Shown here: positions 6,111 through 12,568 of the stretch, in pieces | How positions within the stretch are numbered: the stretch's first letter is position 1 | How the letters are laid out: every line of letters starts with the position of its first letter | Assembly: GCA_038276395.1 (NCBI GenBank) | Contig: JBBQAA010000019.1 | Coordinates: 1-34,236, forward strand | Direction: 5' to 3' | Length of the DNA: 34,236 nucleotides | Source of the DNA: JBBQAA01 sp038276395 | GTDB taxonomy: Bacteria; Actinomycetota; Thermoleophilia; Solirubrobacterales; Solirubrobacteraceae | Program-made: the position numbers and the translations under genes | The notes under the pieces: model-generated | Told to the model about the DNA's origin: nothing | Databases searched by the model: none | Seen by the model: the letters and a program-made list of their open reading frames with translations, nothing else

Positions 6111-6574
6111 GGACCGCGCGCGCCCGGGTCTTCGTCCCCGGCCCCGTCTTCGAGGCCGAGGCCCTGTGGTACGACCTCCGCCGCTGGCCCGCCTTCGTCG
6201 AGGGCTTCGGCGCCGTGCGCCGCCAGGAGGGTGAGTGGCCGCGGGCGGGCAGCGTCCTCGTGTGGGACTCGCGGCCCAACGGGCGCGGCCGCGTCGTCGA
6301 GCGGGTCACGCGCTACGAGCCCCGCGCCGGGCAGACGACGGAGGTCGAGGACGGGCAGCTCACGGGCGCCCAGCAGATCGCCTTCACCCTCGGCGAGGCG
6401 GGCGCCCCCGCCCGCATCGAGCTCTCCCTCGCCTACTCCCTGAAGCGAGGCGGGCCGCTCATGGCGCTGACCGACATCGCCTTCATCCGCCGCGCGCTCA
6501 GGGACTCCCTGCGCCGCACGCTGCTCGCTTTCACGCGGGAGCTCGAGGGCGACCGCGCCCTCGGCGTGTCATAA
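6107..6574 (+). CDS. SRPBCC (START-like) family protein
   Basis: The 155-residue protein reads as a polyketide-cyclase/SRPBCC fold: VPGPVFEAEALWYDLRRWPA then FVEGFG (helix after the first strand), SVLVWDSRPNGRGRVVERV, TGAQQIAFTL and a long C-terminal helix (FIRRALRDSLRRTLLAFTRE). The fold forms a hydrophobic pocket that binds lipids or aromatic ligands; the ligand is unknown. The start GTG 6107 overlaps the stop of the PadR gene (GTGA), so the two are translationally coupled and probably co-regulated. It ends 83 bp before the beta-oxidation fusion gene, with a strong hairpin between. Confidence 0.7.
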   Translation: MRTARARVFVPGPVFEAEALWYDLRRWPAFVEGFGAVRRQEGEWPRAGSVLVWDSRPNGRGRVVERVTRYEPRAGQTTEVEDGQLTGAQQIAFTLGEAGAPARIELSLAYSLKRGGPLMALTDIAFIRRALRDSLRRTLLAFTRELEGDRALGVS

Positions 6575-6587
6575 ACTCGGCGACCCG

Positions 6588-6615
6588 CGGGGACGGGAGC
6601 CGAATCCCGTCCCCG
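6588..6615 (+). terminator. Perfect 11-bp stem-loop between the SRPBCC gene and the beta-oxidation gene
   Basis: CGGGGACGGGA (6588-6598) and TCCCGTCCCCG (6605-6615) pair perfectly around GCCGAA. It may end the padR operon. A TAAACT box lies upstream (6572-6577), so if that is a promoter the hairpin would lie in the leader of the next gene instead. Confidence 0.5.
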
Positions 6616-6642
6616 TCGCTTGGAACATCCCCTCCCCGAGAC

Positions 6643-6648
6643 AAGGAA
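6643..6648 (+). promoter_or_regulatory. Ribosome binding site of the beta-oxidation fusion gene
   Basis: AAGGAA is 8 nt before ATG 6657 and supports this start. Confidence 0.6.
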
Positions 6649-6656
6649 ACGCATAC

Positions 6657-8636
6657 ATGTTCGTGTTCAAGGCCGGCGTGCTCGGTGCCGGGACGATGGG
6701 CGGCGAGATCGCCTACTCGATCGCCAACGTCGACATCCCCGTCGTCATGAAGGACGTCAAGCAGGAGTTCGTCGACAAGGGGCTCGAGAAGGCGCGCTCG
6801 CTCTGGCAGGCCCGGGTCGAGAAGGAGAAGATGACCGAGGAGGAGCTCGAGGCCAAGATGGCCCTCATCACGGGCACGACGGACTACGCGGACTTCGCCG
6901 ACGTCGACTTCGTGATCGAGGCCGTGCCCGAGAAGATGGAGATAAAGCAGGCGGTCTACGCCGAGCTCGACGCCGCCACGCCCGGCCACGCGATCCTCGC
7001 CTCGAACACGTCCTCGCTCTCGATCGCCGAGATCGGCGAGGCCACGACGCGACCCGAGAGGGTCGTCGGGTTCCACTACTTCTATCCCGCCTCGATCATG
7101 CCCCTGATCGAGATCGTCGAGGGGGAGGACACCGCGCCCGACACCGTGCGCACGGCCTTCAACTTCGCCCAGGCGATCCGCAAGCAGCCGATCGTCTGCC
7201 GCGAGGTGCCGGGCTTTGTGGTCAACCGCATCCTCAACTCCGGCATCTCGGAGATCTGGCGGGCGCAGGAGGAGGGCCAGCTCTCGATCAAGAAGATCGA
7301 CGCCGCCTTCGAGGACGCCAAGGTCACGCCGATGCCGCCGTTCTTCCTCGTCGACCTGCTGGGGCTCGACACCGTCCACCACGTGGCCGAGCACCTGAAG
7401 GAGTCCTACGGCGACCGCTTCTACGTCCACGAGGGGATGGGCAGGCTCGTCCATGAGGGCAAGCTCGGCGCCAAGACCGGCGGCGAGGGCTTCTACAAGG
7501 ACGGCGAGCCGAACATCGAGGGCGACGGTGATCCCGACGGCGAGGAGCTGACCGAGCTGCTCGCGCTCAAGACGATCGTCGAGGCCTGCCTGCTGCTGGA
7601 GGATCGCGACTGCACCGTGCGGGAGATCGACCTCGGGCTCATGGCCGGCGCCGGCCTTGACCCGCGCCGCGGCCTCCTGCCGCCCTTCATGCGCGCCGAC
7701 GCCGAGGGGCTCGACATGATCCTCGAGCGCCTGGAGGACGCCGAGGAGAAGCACGGCGAGCGCTTCGCCGCGCCTGCCATCCTCCGCCGCCTCGTGGCCG
7801 CCGGGCGGCTCGGGGCCAAGGCCGGTTCGGGCTTCTACTCCTACCCGCAGCCCGACGACGGCGACCAGTCGGAGACGGTGAAGCTCGAGACCCGCGAGCA
7901 CGGGGTGGGCATCGCCTGGCTCGCCAACGGGCAGGTCAACTCGATCTCCCCCCAGGTGATCGAGGACCTGGGGACGACGTGGGAGCGGGCGAAGTCAGCC
8001 GGCGAGATCCGCGCGCTCGTCATCGCCTCCTCCTCGCCCGTCGTCTTCAGCGCGGGCGCCGACATCAAGGCTTTCACGAAGATGGACGAGGCGGCGGGCA
8101 AGGACCTGATCGACAAGGGGCACGCCGTGCTGCGCGACCTCGGCCGCGCCGGGATCGCGACCCTCGCCGCGGTCAACGGCCTGGCCTTCGGCGGCGGCTG
8201 CGAGCTGGCCATGGCCTGCGACGTGCGGATCGCCGCCGACTCCGCCTCCTTCGGACAGCCGGAGATCAAGCTGGGGATCATCCCCGGCTTTGGCGGCACG
8301 CAGCGGCTGCCGCGCCTCGTGGGCGAGGCCAAGGCCAAGGAGATGAACCTGACGGGCGACGCGATTCGCGCCGAGGAGGCCTACGAGCACGGTCTCGTCA
8401 ACGAGGTCGTGCCCGACGAGGAGCTCCTGGAGACCGCGCTCAACTGGGCCCGGAAGCTCGCGAGCCAGGCGCCGATCGCCGTCGAGCAGATCAAGCGGGT
8501 CTCGAACGCCGGAGACCTCGACGAGGGGATCGAGGCCGAGAAGCAGGGCTTCGCCGCGGCGTTCACCTCGGAGGACGCGAAGGAGGGGATCGGGGCATTC
8601 CTCGGCAAGCGCCAGCCGAAGTTCGCGGGGAGGTAG
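6657..8636 (+). CDS. 3-hydroxyacyl-CoA dehydrogenase / enoyl-CoA hydratase fusion (beta-oxidation)
   Basis: The 659-residue bifunctional enzyme would hydrate 2-enoyl-CoA and oxidise the resulting 3-hydroxyacyl-CoA with NAD+. Domain order: NAD-binding fold (AGVLGAGTMGGEIA, about 5-18; ASNTSSLSI; RVVGFHYFYPASIMPLIEIV), a first 3HCDH C-terminal domain (VPGFVVNRILNSG), a second one (about 300-395), then an enoyl-CoA hydratase/crotonase domain from about 405. The crotonase has both catalytic Glu positions: Glu516 in GGGCELAMACD and Glu536 in FGQPEIKLGIIPGFGGTQRL. The dehydrogenase-first order is the reverse of E. coli FadB and matches the arrangement known in archaea and some bacteria. No thiolase is adjacent. 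An AAGGAA site supports ATG 6657. Confidence 0.93.
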   Translation: MFVFKAGVLGAGTMGGEIAYSIANVDIPVVMKDVKQEFVDKGLEKARSLWQARVEKEKMTEEELEAKMALITGTTDYADFADVDFVIEAVPEKMEIKQAVYAELDAATPGHAILASNTSSLSIAEIGEATTRPERVVGFHYFYPASIMPLIEIVEGEDTAPDTVRTAFNFAQAIRKQPIVCREVPGFVVNRILNSGISEIWRAQEEGQLSIKKIDAAFEDAKVTPMPPFFLVDLLGLDTVHHVAEHLKESYGDRFYVHEGMGRLVHEGKLGAKTGGEGFYKDGEPNIEGDGDPDGEELTELLALKTIVEACLLLEDRDCTVREIDLGLMAGAGLDPRRGLLPPFMRADAEGLDMILERLEDAEEKHGERFAAPAILRRLVAAGRLGAKAGSGFYSYPQPDDGDQSETVKLETREHGVGIAWLANGQVNSISPQVIEDLGTTWERAKSAGEIRALVIASSSPVVFSAGADIKAFTKMDEAAGKDLIDKGHAVLRDLGRAGIATLAAVNGLAFGGGCELAMACDVRIAADSASFGQPEIKLGIIPGFGGTQRLPRLVGEAKAKEMNLTGDAIRAEEAYEHGLVNEVVPDEELLETALNWARKLASQAPIAVEQIKRVSNAGDLDEGIEAEKQGFAAAFTSEDAKEGIGAFLGKRQPKFAGR

Positions 8637-8641
8637 CCGCG

Positions 8642-9370
8642 CTGGCCGAGCTCGTCGCGGCGGCGGCGGGCTCGGTCGTCGCGCTGACGGGTGCGGGGAT
8701 CTCGGTGCCCTCCGGGATCCCCGACTTCCGCACGCCCGGCACCGGCCTGTGGGCGAACGTCGACCCGATGGAGGTCGCGCACATCGACATCTTCCGCCGC
8801 GACCCCGAGCGCTTCTGGCGCTTCTACGGCTCGCGCTTCGATTCCCTGCGCTTGAAGGCGCCGAACGGCGGCCACCGGGCGCTGGCCGCGCTCGAGGCGC
8901 GCGGCCTCCTGCGCGCGGTCGTGACGCAGAACATCGACCGCCTGCACGCCGCGGCGGGCACGCGCGAGCTCGTGGAGATGCACGGCTCGATCGCCTCCTC
9001 GGGGTGCCTTCGGTGCGGGGCGTCGTTCCCGCTCGACGACGTCCGGGGGCGCCAGGCCGCCGACCCCGCGGGCGTGCCGCGGTGCGACTGCGGGGCTCCG
9101 CTCAAGCCCGGCGTCGTCCTCTTCGGCGAGCATCTGGATGCGGCGGCGCTCGAGCGGGCGCACGCGCTGGCCCAGCACGCGGAGCTCCTGCTGTGCGTCG
9201 GCTCCTCCCTCGAGGTCTGGCCGGTCGCGCAGCTTCCCGAGGTCACGCTCGCCGCCGGCGGGCGCGTGGCGCTCATGACGCGGGGCCCGACGCCCTACGA
9301 CGACCGCGCCGCGCTCAAGCTGACCGGCGACGTCGAGGCCGAGCTCGAGGGTCTTCTCTCCCGCTTGTAG
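8642..9370 (+). CDS. SIR2-family NAD-dependent protein deacylase, probable CTG start
   Basis: The 242-residue sirtuin uses NAD+ to remove acyl groups from lysines, which fits regulation of acyl-CoA metabolism next to the beta-oxidation gene. It shows GAGISVPSGIPDFRTPGTGLW, VTQNIDRLHAAAG, the catalytic His114 in EMHGS, zinc Cys122/Cys125 (CLRC) and Cys148/Cys150 (CDC, spaced CxC rather than the usual CxxC), KPGVVLFGE and CVGSSLEVWPVAQL. No ATG, GTG or TTG exists in frame near the N-terminus. GGGGAGG (8627-8633) lies 8 nt before CTG 8642, which gives a normal sirtuin N-terminus (LAELVAAAAGSVVALTGAG). The gap to the previous stop is 5 bp, so co-transcription is likely. The 3' end overlaps the convergent gene by 76 bp. 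Confidence 0.9.
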   Translation: MAELVAAAAGSVVALTGAGISVPSGIPDFRTPGTGLWANVDPMEVAHIDIFRRDPERFWRFYGSRFDSLRLKAPNGGHRALAALEARGLLRAVVTQNIDRLHAAAGTRELVEMHGSIASSGCLRCGASFPLDDVRGRQAADPAGVPRCDCGAPLKPGVVLFGEHLDAAALERAHALAQHAELLLCVGSSLEVWPVAQLPEVTLAAGGRVALMTRGPTPYDDRAALKLTGDVEAELEGLLSRL

Positions 9371-10122
9371 AGCTCGAGGAGGATGAGCGCCAGCGCCACC
9401 GGCACGGTGGCGGGAAGGTCGCTGCGGACGAGGAAAAGCAGATCCCACAGGCCGGCGAGGAGCACGACGAGGAGCGCCGCGACCTGGCGGTTCCGCCGCG
9501 CCTCGGCGGCGAGGACGGCGCCGAGGACGGCGGCGATGAACAGGTCCCCGTAGCCCATGATCGCCGTGCCGAACTCGACGAGCTGGAGGCGCGGGAGGCC
9601 GACGGCGGGCACGGCGGCGTTGAGCGTGGCGTTCGGCGCCTGCAGGGTCTGGCCGAAGACGAGGAGCGCGTCGAGCGCGGCCATGACGAGGATCCCCGCC
9701 CGCAGCGCCCACGGCGGCGCGAGGCGCGCGAGGCCGAAGGCCAGGGGAACGGTCGAGAGCGCGGTCAGCGCGAGCGCCGCGGCCTGCCCGGGCAGATGGT
9801 CCTGATCGGCCCACGCCAGCGCGAGCGCGGCGGCGGCGAGCGCGGCGGCGGGCGCGGCGCGGCGGGGCTCGGCGCGCCCGCGGGCCAGCGCCCAGGCCGC
9901 GAGCGGCGGGCAGGCGAGGAAGGCCAGCCAGGCGTAGAGGTCGGCCGAGCGCGGTACGAGGGCGATGAGCCCGACCGTCGCCCCCAACGAGATCGGGAGG
10001 ATCCACGCCCAGCCCGTGCCCCGCAGCCGCGCGAGCTCCCTCGGCACCCGGGGCGCGGGCGCGGCCACGAGCGCACCCTGGGCGAGGAGGAGAACGGCGT
10101 CCGAGGGGACGAACGCGAGCAC
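9295..10122 (-). CDS. Nine-helix membrane protein with presenilin-like GxGD aspartyl protease residues
   Basis: A 275-residue, very hydrophobic protein with about nine predicted helices (roughly 9-22, 39-56, 62-80, 89-103, 114-132, 142-157, 185-205, 214-232, 236-252). Helix six contains Asp151 (VMAALDALLVFG). Helix seven contains GYGD at 190-193 followed by a small-residue helix (LFIAAVLGAVLA). The last helix contains Pro241-Val-Ala-Leu, in the place of the PAL motif. Topology and motif placement match presenilin/signal-peptide-peptidase-type intramembrane aspartyl proteases; this is my inference, because overall similarity cannot be tested here. GTG 10122 is 6 nt after a TACGCT -10 box. The frame is open upstream, but that part is Arg/Gly-rich shadow coding opposite the AHSA1 gene. 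Confidence 0.6.
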   Translation of the reverse strand: MLAFVPSDAVLLLAQGALVAAPAPRVPRELARLRGTGWAWILPISLGATVGLIALVPRSADLYAWLAFLACPPLAAWALARGRAEPRRAAPAAALAAAALALAWADQDHLPGQAAALALTALSTVPLAFGLARLAPPWALRAGILVMAALDALLVFGQTLQAPNATLNAAVPAVGLPRLQLVEFGTAIMGYGDLFIAAVLGAVLAAEARRNRQVAALLVVLLAGLWDLLFLVRSDLPATVPVALALILLELYKRERRPSSSASTSPVSLSAARSS

Positions 10123-10128
10123 GCGCGG

Positions 10129-10134
10129 AGCGTA
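10129..10134 (-). promoter_or_regulatory. Predicted -10 element (TACGCT), leaderless
   Basis: TACGCT reads from 10134 to 10129 on the minus strand, 6 nt before GTG 10122. It decides the start of the presenilin-like gene. Confidence 0.45.
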
Positions 10135-10172
10135 GGGCGCAACCGCCGAAGGGGACTGTCCCTCCCGTTCGC

Positions 10173-10658
10173 CTATTCCCCGGCCGCGGCCTCCTCCAAG
10201 AGGTCGAGCGCGTCCTGCAGCCCGTCCTCCATGCCCGACTCGATGTGGGCGTCGCGGTGCTCCCGCCGGTTGTGGGCCACGAGGATCGTGAGCGTCGAGC
10301 CCCCGGCCCGCGGCGCGAAGGTGATCGTGCTGAGCGCCTCGCCGTCCGGGAACCCCTCGTAGACCTCGGTGGCGACGATCCGCTCGTTCGGGACGATCTC
10401 CCGGTAGACCCCGTGGAAGGCGACCTCGGTCCCGTCCGGCGTCTCCATGGCGAACCGCCAGGAGCCGCCGACGTGCAGGTCGATCTCGGCGACGGTGACC
10501 TCGCCGCGCTTGGCGTTCCACCAGCGCTGCACGAGTTCGGGCGTCGTGTAGGCCCGGTAGACCGCCTCGGGCGGCGCGTCGAAGTCCCGCGTGATCAGGA
10601 TCTCCTTCTCCGACGGCAGGGTGACCACGGCGGAGCGGCTACGTGACATCGTCCTCAT
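10173..10658 (-). CDS. AHSA1/SRPBCC-domain protein
   Basis: The 161-residue protein has the AHSA1 (activator of Hsp90 ATPase homologue 1) signature: ILITRDFDAPPEAVYRAYTT, ELVQRWWNAKRGEVTVAEID, HVGGSWRFAMETPDGTEVAF then HGVYREI, and a C-terminal GMEDGLQDALDLLEE. Such START-like proteins bind small hydrophobic ligands; in bacteria they are commonly paired with an ArsR regulator, as here, and the pair is often of unknown function. The ATG at 10658 overlaps the end of the arsR gene by 20 bp; ATG 10649 (three codons later) is an alternative. Both need translational coupling to the upstream gene. Confidence 0.85.
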   Translation of the reverse strand: MRTMSRSRSAVVTLPSEKEILITRDFDAPPEAVYRAYTTPELVQRWWNAKRGEVTVAEIDLHVGGSWRFAMETPDGTEVAFHGVYREIVPNERIVATEVYEGFPDGEALSTITFAPRAGGSTLTILVAHNRREHRDAHIESGMEDGLQDALDLLEEAAAGE

Positions 10659-10989
10659 TCCCTTGCTCCTTCATCTCCTCGAGGACCTCGTCGAGGGCCT
10701 CGAACCGTTCGTTCCACGCCCGCTCGTAGGCGCCGACCCAGCGGTGGATCGGCTCGAGCGGGCGCGCGTTCAGCCGGTAGATCCGCTGACGGCCGTCCTC
10801 GCGCACGTCGACGAGGCCGACGGTGCGGAGCACCCGCAGGTGCTTGGAGACCTGCGGCTGCGCGAGGCCGAGCGCGCCGACGAGCTCGCCGACGGGCCGT
10901 TCGCCTCGGGCGAGCAGGTCGAGGAGCTCCCGGCGGCGCGGCTCGGCCACCGCGCTGAACGCATCCGCCGTCGTCGGAGTTCGAGCCAC
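10639..10989 (-). CDS. ArsR-family transcriptional repressor
   Basis: The 116-residue winged-helix protein contains DAFSAVAEPRRRELLDLLAR, the recognition helix region GLAQPQVSKHLRVLRTVGLV, and the wing VREDGRQRIYRLNARPLEPI. The metal-binding Cys motif of ArsR/SmtB (ELCVCDL) is absent, placing it among the metal-independent ArsR proteins that accompany AHSA1-domain genes. GTG 10989 lies 6 nt after a TATGAT -10 box inside an AT-rich dyad, so it is probably autoregulated and leaderless. It starts 30 bp downstream of the metal-ABC permease gene and could receive read-through from it. Confidence 0.88.
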   Translation of the reverse strand: MARTPTTADAFSAVAEPRRRELLDLLARGERPVGELVGALGLAQPQVSKHLRVLRTVGLVDVREDGRQRIYRLNARPLEPIHRWVGAYERAWNERFEALDEVLEEMKEQGNEDDVT

Positions 10990-10995
10990 GCCGGC

Positions 10996-11019
10996 ATCAT
11001 ATACCGATATAAGAATATG
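10996..11019 (-). promoter_or_regulatory. arsR promoter and AT-rich operator dyad
   Basis: The TATGAT -10 (11001-10996) sits 6 nt before GTG 10989. On the plus strand, CATAT (10998-11002) and ATATG (11015-11019) form an inverted repeat with further AT-rich sequence between. It is strikingly AT-rich for this genome and resembles an ArsR-type operator. Confidence 0.55.
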
Positions 11020-11832
11020 TCAGGGATGGGGCACGAGACCGGCGGCCAACGTCCCCGCCAGGTAGGTCGCGACCATGACCCCGGCGATCGCCGCCCCGGC
11101 CGCCACTCCCGCGTAGTAGGAGACGTAGATGCCCCCGAGCCCCGCCAGCGCGGCGAGCCCGGCGGCCAGGACCATCATCGGCGCGAGCCGGCGCGTGAGC
11201 CGTCGCGCCGTCGCCGCCGGAGCGATGAGCACGGCGACCACGAGCAGGTTGCCGAGCCCCTGCACGGCGACGAGGACGCTGACGGCGATCAGCCCGACCA
11301 CGAGGAGATCGAGCCGCCCGGCCCGCACGCCGAGCGCCCGCGCTCCGCCACGGTCGAAGCCGAGCAGGGCCAGGCGGCCGTGGAGCACGGCGAGGGACCC
11401 GAGCACGATGACGGCGAGCGCCGTCGCCAGCGCCAGGTCGGCGCCCGAGACGGCGAGCGGATCCCCGAAGAGCAGCCCCTCGATCCCCGGCGGCGAGGCG
11501 GGGGAGAGGGCGATGAGGACGCCGAGTCCGAACAGTGCGGTGATGGCCACGGCGACGCCGGTCTCCGCATCCCCCGAGCGCGCGGCCAGCCCCACCCCCA
11601 CCGCCCCCCCGGCGAGCCCGGCGGCGCCGCCGAGGAGCAGCGGCAGACCCGTGAGCGCCGCGAGGACGAGCCCGGGGAACATCGCGTGGGCCAGCGACTC
11701 GGCCGCGTAGGAGAGCTCGAGCAGGACGACCCACACGCCGAGCGCGCCCGCGCTCGCGGCGATGAGCACGAGCTCGAGGAGCGCGCGGCGCACGGTCGGG
11801 TCCCGCCACGGGTCGAGCAGCGCGTGGGCCAT
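11020..11832 (-). CDS. Metal (Zn/Mn-type) ABC transporter permease
   Basis: The 270-residue integral membrane protein belongs to the ABC-3 (ZnuB/MntB/TroC) family: RRALLELVLIAASAGALGVW, LSYAAESLAHAMFPGLVLAA, the Gly/Ala-rich helices around EGLLFGDPLAVSGADLALAT, and LGNLLVVAVLIAPAATARRL. About eight helices are predicted. ATG 11832 is chosen: it follows the stop of the ATPase gene by one base (TGAGATG), as expected for coupled translation, while the upstream in-frame start at 11886 would overlap the ATPase by 53 bp. It is the second permease of this importer, the first being fused to the binding protein. Confidence 0.88.
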   Translation of the reverse strand: MAHALLDPWRDPTVRRALLELVLIAASAGALGVWVVLLELSYAAESLAHAMFPGLVLAALTGLPLLLGGAAGLAGGAVGVGLAARSGDAETGVAVAITALFGLGVLIALSPASPPGIEGLLFGDPLAVSGADLALATALAVIVLGSLAVLHGRLALLGFDRGGARALGVRAGRLDLLVVGLIAVSVLVAVQGLGNLLVVAVLIAPAATARRLTRRLAPMMVLAAGLAALAGLGGIYVSYYAGVAAGAAIAGVMVATYLAGTLAAGLVPHP

Positions 11833-11833
11833 C

Positions 11834-12568
11834 TCAATGATGGTGGGCGGGGAGGATGACGAGGCCTCCGCCGTCGACGCGGACAAGCGAGCCGCCGTAG
11901 GTCGCGGCGACGGCTTCGGGGGTGAGGACCGCCTCGGGTGTGCCGCAGGCGATCGCGCGCCGGTTCAGGCACAGCACCCGCTCCCACCCGCGGGCCTGCT
12001 CGAGGTCGTGGGTGGCGATGAGAATCGCCCGCCCCTCCGCCGCAAGGGCGCCGGTCAGCGCCTCGAGCCGCTCGGCGCTCGGCGCGTCGAGGCCGGTGAA
12101 GGGCTCGTCGAGCAGGAGCACCCGGGCGTCCTGCACGAGCGCGCGCGCGATCAGCACCCGCTGGCGCTGGCCGCCCGAGAGCGCCCCGAAGCTCGCCCCC
12201 GCGCGGTCCTCGAGCCCGACCGCGGCCAGCGCGGCGCGGGCCGCCGCACGCTCCCGCCGCCCGGCCCGCCGCCACCACGGGCGCCCGGCGATCGTCCCCA
12301 TGAGGACGACGTCGAGGGCGGAGACGGGGAAGTCGAGGCGCGAGCGCTCGGTCTGCGGGACGATCGCCGCACGGCCCGCCTGCCTCACCGACCCCCGGTG
12401 GGGAAGCTCGCCGGTCAGGACCCGGAAGAGCGTCGTCTTCCCGCCGCCGTTGGGGCCGAGGACGGCGATCCGCTCACCCGCCGCGGCGGTGAGGGAGACG
12501 CCCGAGATGGCGTCGTGAGCGCCGCCGTAGCCGGCGCTCACATCCGCGAGGACGAGGAGCGGCGTCAT
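11834..12568 (-). CDS. Metal ABC transporter ATP-binding protein with His-rich C-terminus
   Basis: The 244-residue ATPase energises the importer. Walker A is GPNGGGKTT (about 35-43), the signature motif LSGGQRQRVLIARAL and Walker B ARVLLLDEPFTGLD followed by the switch His (LIATHDLEQARG). It ends in LVILPAHHH; such a terminal His cluster is common in zinc-related components and may sense or chaperone metal. The ATG at 12568 overlaps the stop of the permease/binding-protein fusion (ATGA), and the next permease begins right after its own stop, so all three are one translationally coupled operon behind the promoter at 14321-14346. Confidence 0.92.
   Translation of the reverse strand: MTPLLVLADVSAGYGGAHDAISGVSLTAAAGERIAVLGPNGGGKTTLFRVLTGELPHRGSVRQAGRAAIVPQTERSRLDFPVSALDVVLMGTIAGRPWWRRAGRRERAAARAALAAVGLEDRAGASFGALSGGQRQRVLIARALVQDARVLLLDEPFTGLDAPSAERLEALTGALAAEGRAILIATHDLEQARGWERVLCLNRRAIACGTPEAVLTPEAVAATYGGSLVRVDGGGLVILPAHHH

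Noticed and set aside
8627..8641. Translation of the sirtuin from GTA 8633 or from inside the upstream gene
   Set aside because: GTA is not a known start and the upstream in-frame codons offer no ATG, GTG or TTG within a sensible distance.
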